Shown in pieces: positions 18,695 through 26,852 of a DNA stretch of 64,000 nucleotides. Numbering within the stretch: the first letter of the stretch is position 1; every line of letters starts with the position of its first letter. Source of the stretch: Desulfovibrio sp. (GTDB lineage: Bacteria > Desulfobacterota > Desulfovibrionia > Desulfovibrionales > Desulfovibrionaceae); the NCBI GenBank assembly GCA_016218665.1, contig JACRDI010000024.1, positions 1-64,000 on the forward strand, read 5' to 3'. Under the pieces are notes generated by a model. It was not told the DNA's origin, did no database searches, and saw only the letters and a list, made by a program, of their open reading frames with translations. The translations under genes were made by a program, and so were the position numbers.

Positions 18695-19230
18695 TCACTT
18701 TCGTCACCGGCGGCAACAAGTCCGGCAAGTCGGACTACGCCCTGGGGCTGCTGGAATCCCTGCCGGGGCCGGCGGTCTTCATGGCCACGGGCAAGGCCCA
18801 GGACCTGGCCTTCCGCGAGCAGATAAGCGACCACCGCGTGCGGCGCGACCCCGCGCTGCCGGTGGTGGAGGCCGGCCGGGACTTGCCACATGCCCTGGGG
18901 ATGGCTAGAGAGGAATACAAGGCCGTGCTGGTGGACAGCCTGGATTTCTGGCTGTACCTCTGCATGCGGGAAGGCCGCGCGGACGAGTTCGCGGCGGCCC
19001 TTCTGGATACGCTGAAAACGCTGAAGGGCGGCGGGACGCACGTGATCCTGGTGTCCTGCGAGATCGGGCTCTCCCCGCTGCCGGCATCAAGCGAGACCAG
19101 GGCGTTCTTGAAGAAACTCGGGCGGCTCAACCAGGCCGTGGCGGCCCTGTCGGACGAGGCGTACCTCGTGGTGGCGGGCCTTCCCCTGGCGCTCAAAAAG
19201 GCGGAACATGGGTGTATCCAAGCTGACTGA
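18691..19230 (+). CDS. cobU: Adenosylcobinamide kinase / adenosylcobinamide-phosphate guanylyltransferase
   Basis: The 179-residue protein starts with the CobU P-loop GGNKSGKS, then MATGKAQD and ISDHRVRRD, the latter placing the His that is guanylylated in the family. It phosphorylates adenosylcobinamide and transfers GMP to make AdoCbi-GDP for nucleotide loop assembly. It starts at a GTG that overlaps the cbiR-like stop (GTGA) and ends inside the next gene, so translation is probably coupled. Adenosylcobinamide released by CbiR would be its direct substrate. Confidence 0.85.
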   Translation: MITFVTGGNKSGKSDYALGLLESLPGPAVFMATGKAQDLAFREQISDHRVRRDPALPVVEAGRDLPHALGMAREEYKAVLVDSLDFWLYLCMREGRADEFAAALLDTLKTLKGGGTHVILVSCEIGLSPLPASSETRAFLKKLGRLNQAVAALSDEAYLVVAGLPLALKKAEHGCIQAD

Positions 19231-20203
19231 CGAAAAGGTGCAGGCGCTGCTGCCGCTTTTGAACAAGGACCAGCGCTGGCTCATCGTCATCAACGCCGAC
19301 CCGGACTCCATGGGCTCCGCCCTGGGGCTCAAGGCCATCCTGTCGCGCCGCGTGCACGACATCGGCATCGGCCACGTGAACGAGATCAAACGGCCGGACA
19401 ACCTGGCCATGATCCGCTACCTGCGCGTGCCCACGCGCAAGCTCATCCCGAACCTCATCGCCCAGTACGACCACTTCGCCCTGGTGGACAGCCAGCCCCA
19501 CCACCACCCGGAGCTGGCCAAGCTCGACTACACCATCGTCATCGACCACCACCCGATTCTGCCGGACAAGCCGGTGAACGCGCCCCTGGTGGACATCCGC
19601 CCCAAGTTCGGCTCCACCTGCTCGCTTCTGGCCGAATACGTCCAGCGCCTCAAAATTCGCCCGCCCAAGCTGCTGGCCTCGGCGCTTTTGTACGGCATCA
19701 AGGCCGACACCATGAACTTCCAGCGCAAGTTCATCGACGCCGACATCAACGCCTTCAAGTACCTGTCCAAGTACGCCGACCACACCCTCATCACGCGCAT
19801 CGTGCGCAGCGAGTACCACCTGGAGTGGATGCGCTACTTCTCCCGCGCGTTCTACAACCTGCGCCGCATCGGCACGGGTCTCACCGCGCACCTGGGCAAG
19901 GTGGCCAGCCCGGACATCCTGGTGGTGGTGGCCGACTTCTTCATGCGCGTGCACTCCATTTCCTGGGACGCCGTTTCCGGCGTGTGCGACGACCAGCTGG
20001 TGATCATCTTCCGGGGCGACGGCATCCGCAAGGACATCGGCAAGTTCGCGGCCTCGCTCTTCGGCGACATCGGCTCCGCGGGCGGGCACAAGGGCGCGGG
20101 CCGGGCGGAGATTCCCCTGGCCGCCCTGGACGGCAAGGACCCGGAGCTCTACGTGCTCAAGAAGCTCTCCCGCGGCAAGACCAGCGGGTTCCAGCGGATC
20201 TAG
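19208..20203 (+). CDS. DHH-family phosphoesterase
   Basis: The 331-residue protein has the DHH motifs NADPDSMGSALG, VDSQPHHHP and VIDHHP, and the C-terminal DHHA1 motif GGHKGAGR. The family includes NrnA-type nanoRNases, pAp phosphatases and cyclic dinucleotide phosphodiesterases, acting with manganese in the cytoplasm. It begins 23 bases inside cobU and ends four bases before polA, so it is in the same transcript. A role in clearing short oligonucleotides next to DNA polymerase I is plausible but inferred. Confidence 0.85.
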   Translation: MGVSKLTDEKVQALLPLLNKDQRWLIVINADPDSMGSALGLKAILSRRVHDIGIGHVNEIKRPDNLAMIRYLRVPTRKLIPNLIAQYDHFALVDSQPHHHPELAKLDYTIVIDHHPILPDKPVNAPLVDIRPKFGSTCSLLAEYVQRLKIRPPKLLASALLYGIKADTMNFQRKFIDADINAFKYLSKYADHTLITRIVRSEYHLEWMRYFSRAFYNLRRIGTGLTAHLGKVASPDILVVVADFFMRVHSISWDAVSGVCDDQLVIIFRGDGIRKDIGKFAASLFGDIGSAGGHKGAGRAEIPLAALDGKDPELYVLKKLSRGKTSGFQRI

Positions 20204-20207
20204 CGCC

Positions 20208-23198
20208 ATGGCCCTCAAAGCCCGCCTGAACCTCGGCGACGCCGAGCCGCTGTACCTCGTCGACGGCACCAGCTTCCTCTACCGGGGCTTCTACGCCTAC
20301 CCGGACCTCAAGCGTTCCGACGGCATGGCCACGGGCGCCATCTTCATCGTGCTGCGCATCCTCCTGCGCATATTGCGCGAGGAAAAGCCGAAGTATCTCG
20401 GCTTCTTCATGGACGGCAAAGGGCCGAACTTCCGCCACGCGCTGTTCGAGCCCTACAAGGCCCAGCGGCCCAAGATGCCCGAGGACCTGGCCGCGCAGAT
20501 TGAACCCCTGCGCGAGGCCGTGCGCCTGCTGGGCCTGTCGCTCACCGTCAGCGAGGGCATCGAGGCCGACGACTGCATCGCCAGCCTGGCCGCGGCCAAC
20601 CAGGGGCAGCGCCCGGTGGTGCTGGTGGCGTCCGACAAGGACCTGAAGCAGTGCCTGACGCCCAGCGTGTACCTGTGGGACCCGGCGGGCAAGAACGAGA
20701 AGGTGACCGGCGAGGCCGACTTCATGGCCGAGCTGGGCATCCGGCCCGCCCAGTGGCCCGACTTGCAGGCCCTCATGGGCGACAGCTCGGACAACATCCC
20801 CGGCCTGCCGGGGGTGGGGCCCAAGACGGCGCTCAAGGTGCTGCACGACTTTCCGACCCTTGAGGACCTGAAGGCGGCGGAGGAGGCGGGCGACAAGCGC
20901 CTGCCCGAGAGCTTCCGCAAGAAGCTGGAAGGCCGCATGGACGACGTGTTCCTGTACCGCGAGCTCACGCGCCTCAAGACCGACGCCTGCCCGGAGCTGA
21001 CCCTGGACGCCCTGGCCGTGAATCCGCCGGACGTGGAGAAGCTGGCCGAGTTCCTGCGCGCCTACGAGTTTCGCAGCCTGCTGCGCGAGATCCCCCTGCC
21101 CCGGCAGGAGCAGGGGCCCGACCCGCATTCCGGCGGCTACGACGGCCCGCCGCCGTGGGAGGAGGGCGGCCATGCGCCGCTTGTTCCGCCCGCGCCGCTT
21201 TCCGCCGCCACCGCGGCGTTCACTGCGCCCGTGGGGAATGCGCCCGTGGGGAGCGCGCCGGCCAAGGCCGCAGCCTCGAAGAAGGCCGCCAAGGCCGGGC
21301 AGCTGTCCCTGTTCGGAACCGGCCCGGCAGCTGGCCCGGCAGCCGGCCAGGCAGCCAGTCAGGCCGCGCCCTCGCTGCTTGATTTCGCGTCCGCCGCCCC
21401 GGCCCAGGGCGTGCCCTCGCTGCCCCTGCGCCACGTGGCCGAGGCCTCGGCCCTGCCGGACTTTTCCGGCCGGAAGGTGGGCCTTGTGCCGTTTGGGGCC
21501 AGGGAAGGCCAGGGCGCAAGTCAGACCGGCGGCTACCGGCTGGCCTGCGAGGGCGACGAAGGCGAGCTGGTGTTCACCGGCAGCGCGGAGGCCCTGGCCC
21601 CGCTGCTGGCCCGGGCCGCGCAGGTGGCCGCGCCAAGCTGGCAGGAGCTGCTGCGCGCCAGCCGCGCCTGGGAGGCAGTGCCCCTGGAGCGCTGGTTCGA
21701 CCTGGGCCTGGCCGCGTACCTGCTGAACCCCGAGGACCGCAACTATTCCTTCGAGCGCCTGCGCCTGGCGCTGTTCATCGCGCCCGATCCCTTCCTGGAC
21801 CCGGAGGATGCTCCCCCCGATGGCGCGCTTGGCGAGGAGGCGCTTCCCCTTGAAACCCCCGAAGGGGGCCCCCTTGAAAGCCCCGAAGGGGACGAGCCCG
21901 CGCCGCACCCGGAGGCCCAGGCCCTGGCCGCGCTGGCCTGCGCGCGGGTGCTCTCGCGCCGCCTGGGCAACGCTGGGCTGGCCGAGCTCATGCGCGACCT
22001 TGAGACCCCGCTCATCCCCGTGCTTGCGGCCATGGAACGCCGGGGCGTGCGCATCGACTTCGCGGCCTTCAAGAGCTTTTTGGACGAGGTGAGCGCCGAG
22101 GTGGAGGCCCACACCCGGCGCATCCACGAGCTTGCGGGCGCGCCGGTGAACGTGCGCTCCAGCCAGCAGCTGGCCGAGCTTTTGTTCAAGAAGCTGGGCC
22201 TCAAGCCCGCGGGCAAGACGCCCGGCGGCGCGCTCTCCACCGGCAGCGAGGCCCTGGAGAAGCTCTCGGGCCAGCACCCTGTGGTGGACGAGATCCTGGC
22301 CTTCCGCGTGCAGGAGAAGCTGCGCTCCACCTACCTTGAGCCCATGCCGCGCCTGGCGGATTCCTCCGGCCGGCTGCACACGCGCTTCAACCAGCTGGCG
22401 ACGGCCACCGGGCGGCTCTCCAGCTCCGGCCCGAACCTGCAGAACATCCCCATCCGCGGGCCCCAGGGCGCGCGCATGCGGGCCTGCTTCGTGGCCTCGC
22501 CGGGCATGCTCTTCGTCGGGGCGGACTACTCCCAGGTGGAGCTGCGCGTGCTGGCGCACTTCTCCAAAGACCCCGCCCTCATCGACGCCTTCCGCAAGGA
22601 CGAGGACATCCACAGCCGCACCGCCGCGCTGCTCTTCGACACGGACGCGGCAAGCGTGAGCGCGGACCAGCGGCGCGGGGCCAAGACCATCAACTTCGGC
22701 CTCATCTACGGCATGGGCCCGCAGAAGCTGGCGCGGGAGCTGGGCATCAGCACCAACCAGGCCAAGGAGTTCATCGCCCGCTACTTCGAGAAGCTGGGCA
22801 CGCTGAAGGACTTCTACGAGGGGCTGGTGCAGGACGCCATGCTGCGCGGCTACGTGACCACCCTGGCCGGACGCCGCAGGCTGCTGCCGGAGCTCTTCTC
22901 GCGCAATCAGCAGGTGCAGGCCCAGGCGCGCAGGCAGGCGGTGAACACCGTCATCCAGGGCAGCGCGGCCGACGTCATCAAGCTGGCCATGCTGCGCGTG
23001 TTCGCCAGCCCGGAGCTGACGCGGCTCGATGCCAAGCTCATCCTGCAGGTGCACGACGAACTGCTGCTGGAAGTGCCGGAGCAGAACGCCCCGGCCGCGG
23101 CGCAGGAGCTTTCCGCCCTCATGCAGAACGTGGTCAGCCTGGACGTGCCCCTGAAGGTGGACGTGGGCCAGGGCCGCAACTGGGCCGAGGCGCACTAG
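20208..23198 (+). CDS. polA: DNA polymerase I
   Basis: The 996-residue protein has an N-terminal 5'-nuclease domain (about 1-295, VDGTSFLYRGFYA, EADDCIA, SDKDLKQ, GDSSDNIPGLPGVGPKTA). An Ala/Pro/Gly-rich linker follows (about 300-400). Next is a vestigial 3'-5' exonuclease domain without the DxE, NxxxD or YxxxD motifs, and the polymerase domain (about 605-995: TATGRLSSSGPNLQNIP, VGADYSQVELRVLAH, RRGAKTINFGLIYGMG, QVHDELLLE). It is somewhat longer than E. coli Pol I because of the linker. The linker contains QLSLF (365-369), a beta-clamp-binding type motif. Proofreading is probably absent, as in Thermus Pol I. Confidence 0.97.
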   Translation: MALKARLNLGDAEPLYLVDGTSFLYRGFYAYPDLKRSDGMATGAIFIVLRILLRILREEKPKYLGFFMDGKGPNFRHALFEPYKAQRPKMPEDLAAQIEPLREAVRLLGLSLTVSEGIEADDCIASLAAANQGQRPVVLVASDKDLKQCLTPSVYLWDPAGKNEKVTGEADFMAELGIRPAQWPDLQALMGDSSDNIPGLPGVGPKTALKVLHDFPTLEDLKAAEEAGDKRLPESFRKKLEGRMDDVFLYRELTRLKTDACPELTLDALAVNPPDVEKLAEFLRAYEFRSLLREIPLPRQEQGPDPHSGGYDGPPPWEEGGHAPLVPPAPLSAATAAFTAPVGNAPVGSAPAKAAASKKAAKAGQLSLFGTGPAAGPAAGQAASQAAPSLLDFASAAPAQGVPSLPLRHVAEASALPDFSGRKVGLVPFGAREGQGASQTGGYRLACEGDEGELVFTGSAEALAPLLARAAQVAAPSWQELLRASRAWEAVPLERWFDLGLAAYLLNPEDRNYSFERLRLALFIAPDPFLDPEDAPPDGALGEEALPLETPEGGPLESPEGDEPAPHPEAQALAALACARVLSRRLGNAGLAELMRDLETPLIPVLAAMERRGVRIDFAAFKSFLDEVSAEVEAHTRRIHELAGAPVNVRSSQQLAELLFKKLGLKPAGKTPGGALSTGSEALEKLSGQHPVVDEILAFRVQEKLRSTYLEPMPRLADSSGRLHTRFNQLATATGRLSSSGPNLQNIPIRGPQGARMRACFVASPGMLFVGADYSQVELRVLAHFSKDPALIDAFRKDEDIHSRTAALLFDTDAASVSADQRRGAKTINFGLIYGMGPQKLARELGISTNQAKEFIARYFEKLGTLKDFYEGLVQDAMLRGYVTTLAGRRRLLPELFSRNQQVQAQARRQAVNTVIQGSAADVIKLAMLRVFASPELTRLDAKLILQVHDELLLEVPEQNAPAAAQELSALMQNVVSLDVPLKVDVGQGRNWAEAH

Positions 23199-23635
23199 GG
23201 CGTGAGGCCTGCCGCCCCTGGGCGCTGGGGCAGGATGGCAGGCCCTCCGCAAACGGGTCGAGTCGCGTTTGGCGTGAAGGCTAGAGGCGTTGTCCACCGT
23301 GGCGTTGCTTCCGCCCATGGGGGGACCGCAAGTCTGTGGTCATGACCACTTGTTTGTCGGGCCAGCGGGGCGATCCGCTGGCTTTTTCGTCTGAGCGCGG
23401 GCGCGGCTGCGGGCTGATCGCCCCTGCAAGGCCGGGCGGTCCCAAGATGGGGTTGCGTTCGCCGGTGGCCGCCCAGACGCTTCCGTCTGCTCTCGTCTTC
23501 CCACGGCTTCGCCGCGTCGGCTTTCCGCCTTTTCCGCCGGTGCGCGCCGCCTCGTGCTCAGTCATTTTCCGTCCTTTGGCATCGCGGCAGAAAGCCCTTT
23601 CGGGCCGCGACGTTCTGCGCTATGGTGCCCGAATC
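23199..23635. other. Intergenic stretch between polA and cbiK with hairpins
   Basis: A GGCCTGCC/GGCAGGCC inverted repeat (23206-23213, 23237-23244) just after polA may stop its transcript. A perfect 14-bp palindrome GTGGTCATGACCAC follows at 23336-23349, then a strong terminator at 23361-23387. The palindrome plus terminator could be the end of a short RNA, but no promoter is clear. The remaining 250 bases are GC-rich and hold nothing I recognise; no cobalamin riboswitch boxes are visible before cbiK. Confidence 0.5.
23361..23387 (+). terminator. Rho-independent terminator
   Basis: GCCAGCGG (23361-23368) pairs with CCGCTGGC (23375-23382), followed by five T bases. It may end the polA transcript or a small RNA. 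Confidence 0.75.
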
Positions 23636-24457
23636 ATGCCCGCTTCCCAGAACGCCATCCTGCTTGCCGCCTTCGGCTCGCGCCTGCCCGCTGCCGAGGC
23701 CTCCCTCGTGGCCATCCGCGACCGCGCGTGCGCGCTGTACCCGGACTGGCGGGTGGAGACGGCGCTGACCTCGGGCACGGTGCGCCGCCACAAGGGCGCG
23801 CACACCCGGCAGGGCCAGTCGCCGGAGGACATCCTGAAGGGTCTGCTGCGCGACGGCGTCAAGCGCCTTGCCGTGCAGTCCCTGCACGTGATTCCCGGCG
23901 ACGAGTACAAGGGCCTGGAGCGCCTGGTGGCCGTGCTGTCCAAGGCCTCGGCCAGTCCCTCGCCAGGGCCGGACGGCTTCGAGCGCATCGCCCTGGGGCG
24001 GCCTCTCATGGGCAATGCCGACGACGTGCGCCAGGTGGCCCGCACGCTGCTCACTGTGCTCCCCCCCGGCCGCAAGCCCGGCGAGGCCGTGCTGCTCATG
24101 GGCCACGGCACCAGGGGCCGGGCCAACGGCATCTACCAGGACCTGGCCGACGAGCTGCGCACCCTGGACCCGCTGGTGCTCATCGGCGCGCTGGAGGCCG
24201 AGCCCGGCCTGGCCGCCAAGGTGGACGAACTGCGCGCCCTTGGCGCATCCACGGTGCACCTCATGCCGCTTTTGTTCGCGCGCGGGGTGCATGCCACGCG
24301 CGACATGGCCGGAGAGGGCAAAAACTCCTGGCGCGCGGGCTTGGCCAATGCGGGCTTCGCCTGCCAGACCCACCTCACGGGCGCGGGCGAGCAGCCAGCC
24401 CTGGCGGACATCTGGCTCGACCACCTGCGCGAGGCCGTGGAGCGCGTTTCAGCCTAG
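23636..24457 (+). CDS. cbiK: Sirohydrochlorin cobaltochelatase, cytoplasmic CbiK type
   Basis: The 273-residue protein resembles anaerobic cobaltochelatase CbiK: N-terminal ILLAAFGSR, the cobalt-binding histidines in LLMGHGTRG and RGVHATRDM, and Glu in ALEAEPG. It inserts Co2+ into sirohydrochlorin, the first committed step of the anaerobic B12 route. There is no signal peptide, so this is the cytoplasmic rather than the periplasmic form known in Desulfovibrio. No Shine-Dalgarno precedes the ATG; a TATGGT lies ten bases upstream, so the message may be leaderless. Confidence 0.88.
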   Translation: MPASQNAILLAAFGSRLPAAEASLVAIRDRACALYPDWRVETALTSGTVRRHKGAHTRQGQSPEDILKGLLRDGVKRLAVQSLHVIPGDEYKGLERLVAVLSKASASPSPGPDGFERIALGRPLMGNADDVRQVARTLLTVLPPGRKPGEAVLLMGHGTRGRANGIYQDLADELRTLDPLVLIGALEAEPGLAAKVDELRALGASTVHLMPLLFARGVHATRDMAGEGKNSWRAGLANAGFACQTHLTGAGEQPALADIWLDHLREAVERVSA

Positions 24458-24480
24458 CCCGGCCGGGCGCCAAAGACTGC

Positions 24481-24525
24481 CGAATCTTCTGTGCCCGGAT
24501 CTTTTATGCCCCGACCTTCTGCGGC
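24481..24525 (+). repeat. Three 15-bp imperfect tandem repeats
   Basis: CGAATCTTCTGTGCC, CGGATCTTTTATGCC and CCGACCTTCTGCGGC follow one another without a gap at 24481, 24496 and 24511. Confidence 0.5.
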
Positions 24526-24593
24526 CGAAAGGCTGCGCTCCCCCTGGACCCGCTGAATGGAAATGCCCGCGCGTGATTTCGACTGTCCGGGGT

Positions 24594-24615
24594 CCAAGGG
24601 GCGGATGCCCCTTGG
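24594..24615. repeat. Hairpin of a possible REP-like element
   Basis: CCAAGGGGC and GCCCCTTGG form a perfect 9-bp stem with loop GGAT. It is not followed by a T run, so a dispersed repeat is likelier than a terminator. Confidence 0.4.
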
Positions 24616-24833
24616 CCGCCGGAGGCCCTCTCCGCGCCAGCGCCAGCCTGCACTGCATCCGTTCGTACCACTTCCCCGCCTCCCGTGACTCCCTTCCGCC
24701 CGGCCCCTTTCACGAGGCCCGCGCGGCTTCTCCCCCTTTCTTGACTCCTGCGCTTTCGCCGCGCTATATCCAACATGCCGGAAAAGCCCACGCCCGGCCC
24801 CGCATGGACCTCCAACCCGCACGGAGGCGCCGC

Positions 24834-26852
24834 ATGACCCTCTCCATCCGCTCCCGGCTCATCGTGCTGGCCCTGGCTGCGGCCCTGCCCGCGTTCGGCA
24901 TCATGCTCCTCACCGGCCGCGAACTGGAGGAGAACGTGGTCAGCCGGGCGGAGTCCCACGCGCTGGAGCAGGTGCAGAACATGGCCGAGCACCACGAGCG
25001 CGTGGTGGAGAACGCGGCGCTCCTGCTGGCCACCCTGGCCAAGACCTCCGAGGTGCGCAGCCTTGCGCCCAGGGCCAGCCAGGAGCTCCTGGCGGACATC
25101 CAGCAGCGCAACCCGGTATATGTTTCCCTGGCCCTGGCCGACGCCCTGGGCCGGGTGCTGGCGCGCGCGCCGGAGACGCCGCTGCTGGGCGAGGGGGCGG
25201 AGCTGGCCCGCCAGCCGTTCTTCCGGGCCGCGATCTCAAGCGGGGACTTCGTCACGGGCGACTACGCCTACCTGGAGAGCGCGCGGCACGTGGTGCTGCA
25301 CTTCGCCATGCCGGTTTCCGGCGGTGCGGGCCGGGGCGTGCTGGTGGCGGCCTTCGACCTGCACCACTTCGGCGAGCTGTTCCGCAGCGCCGGCCTGCCC
25401 CCGGGCAGCGTGTTCACCCTCACCGACGCCAAGGGCATGCGGCTGACGCGTTTTCCGGAAACGGAGAAGTACACCTGGGTGCCGGACCTGCCGCGCATGA
25501 TCGGCCGCATGACCGGCCCGGCGGAGGAGGGGGCCTTCCGGGAGGTCGGCGTGGACGGAGTGCTGCGGCTGTACGCCTTCAAGCGCCTGCACTTCGCAGG
25601 GGCTCCCTTCCCGTACCTCATGATCCGCCTGGGCATTCCGGTGAACGAGGCCCTTTCCCAGGCGCGGACCGTGGTGCGCCGCAACATGCTGTTTCTGGGC
25701 CTGGCGGCGGCCCTGCTCATGGCCTCCGCCTGGGCGCTGGGAGAGGTGGCCGTGGCGCGCAGGCTCCGGGGGCTTGCGTCGGCCGCGGCCCGGCTGCAGG
25801 CCGGGGACCTGGGCGCGCGCTCCGGCCTGGGGGACGGGCACGGCGGGGGCCCGGCGGGCCAGCCGTCGGACGAGATCGGCCAACTGGGCCAGGCCTTCGA
25901 CGCCATGGCCCAGGCCCTGCAGGAACGCGAGCGGGAGCGCGACGCCTATGAGAACGAGGTGTGCCACCTGAACGAGTTTCTGGAGGACCGGGTGGAGAAG
26001 CGCACCAGGGAGCTGGCCGCGGCCAACAAGGAGCTGACGGCCGCCCTGGAGCGCCTGGGCCAGGCCCAGAACCAGCTCATCCAGTCCGAGAAGATGGCCT
26101 CGCTGGGCGGACTGGTGGCGGGCGTGGCGCACGAGATCAACACGCCCGTGGGCATCGGCGTCACCGCCGCCTCGCACCTGGAGGACAAGACCAGGTCCGT
26201 GCTGGACGAGTTCCGCGCCGGAACCCTCAAGCGCGCCAGCCTGGAGGAATACCTGGGCGTGTGCGACGAGTCCACGCGCATGATCCTGGCCAACCTGCGG
26301 CGCGCCTCGGACCTCATCCGCAGCTTCAAGCAGGTGGCCGTGGACCGTTCCACCGAGGAGCGGCGGGTGTTCGGCCTGCGCGCCTACCTGGAGCAGGTGC
26401 TGCTGTCGCTCCGGCCGCAGCTCAAGAAGACGGCCATCACCGTGGAGCTGGACTGCGACCCCGAACTGCAGATCGACTCCTACCCCGGCGTGTGGTCGCA
26501 GATCGTGTCCAACCTGGTGGTGAACGCCCTGCAGCACGCCTTCGAGCCCGGCCAGGCCGGGCGCATCGGCATCGCCGCGGCCGTGGAGGGCGACCGCCTG
26601 CGCTTCACCTTCTCCGATGACGGAAGGGGCATCGCGCCGGAGCATTTGGACAAGGTCTTCGAGCCCTTCTACACCACCTATCGCCAGAAGGGCGGCAGCG
26701 GGCTCGGCCTGTCCATCGTGTACAACCTGGTGACGCAGACCATGGGCGGCACCATCCACCTGGCCAGCGCGCCCGGCCAGGGGGCGGTGTTCAACATCAT
26801 GACGCCCCTCGTCCCGCCGGAGGACGGCGCAACGGGGACGCCCGGGGCCTAA
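24834..26852 (+). CDS. Membrane sensor histidine kinase with Cache-like sensor
   Basis: The 672-residue protein has a membrane segment (about 8-28), a periplasmic Cache-like region (30-280), a second segment (about 283-303), a HAMP linker interrupted by a Gly-rich insert, and a long coiled coil. His433 lies in AGVAHEINTPVG, typical of kinases of the HPK4 group, and an ATPase domain follows (NLVVNALQHA, DDGRGIAPE, GGSGLGLSI). There is no receiver domain. GGAGG precedes the ATG. Its stop overlaps that of lrgB by four bases; the lone receiver gene beyond lrgA could be its partner. Confidence 0.9.
   Translation: MTLSIRSRLIVLALAAALPAFGIMLLTGRELEENVVSRAESHALEQVQNMAEHHERVVENAALLLATLAKTSEVRSLAPRASQELLADIQQRNPVYVSLALADALGRVLARAPETPLLGEGAELARQPFFRAAISSGDFVTGDYAYLESARHVVLHFAMPVSGGAGRGVLVAAFDLHHFGELFRSAGLPPGSVFTLTDAKGMRLTRFPETEKYTWVPDLPRMIGRMTGPAEEGAFREVGVDGVLRLYAFKRLHFAGAPFPYLMIRLGIPVNEALSQARTVVRRNMLFLGLAAALLMASAWALGEVAVARRLRGLASAAARLQAGDLGARSGLGDGHGGGPAGQPSDEIGQLGQAFDAMAQALQERERERDAYENEVCHLNEFLEDRVEKRTRELAAANKELTAALERLGQAQNQLIQSEKMASLGGLVAGVAHEINTPVGIGVTAASHLEDKTRSVLDEFRAGTLKRASLEEYLGVCDESTRMILANLRRASDLIRSFKQVAVDRSTEERRVFGLRAYLEQVLLSLRPQLKKTAITVELDCDPELQIDSYPGVWSQIVSNLVVNALQHAFEPGQAGRIGIAAAVEGDRLRFTFSDDGRGIAPEHLDKVFEPFYTTYRQKGGSGLGLSIVYNLVTQTMGGTIHLASAPGQGAVFNIMTPLVPPEDGATGTPGA

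Larger units (their letters stand above)
24458..24833. other. Intergenic stretch with tandem repeat and hairpin
   Basis: After cbiK come three 15-base imperfect copies of a pyrimidine-rich unit (24481-24525). A perfect 9-bp hairpin CCAAGGGGC-GGAT-GCCCCTTGG (24594-24615) follows, then GCCGCCGGAGG. The latter combination looks like a REP-type element, because such CCAAGGGGC hairpins next to CCGCCGGAGG are familiar to me from related genomes. The remainder is featureless up to the kinase ribosome binding site. Confidence 0.45.

Noticed and set aside
20157-23318. Long minus-strand frame opposite polA
   Set aside because: Same reason: a low-complexity shadow of a clearly identified gene.
23388-23635. 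Possible cobalamin riboswitch before cbiK
   Set aside because: The B12-box and its flanking conserved segments are absent. The region before cbiD is coding, so none can be there either.
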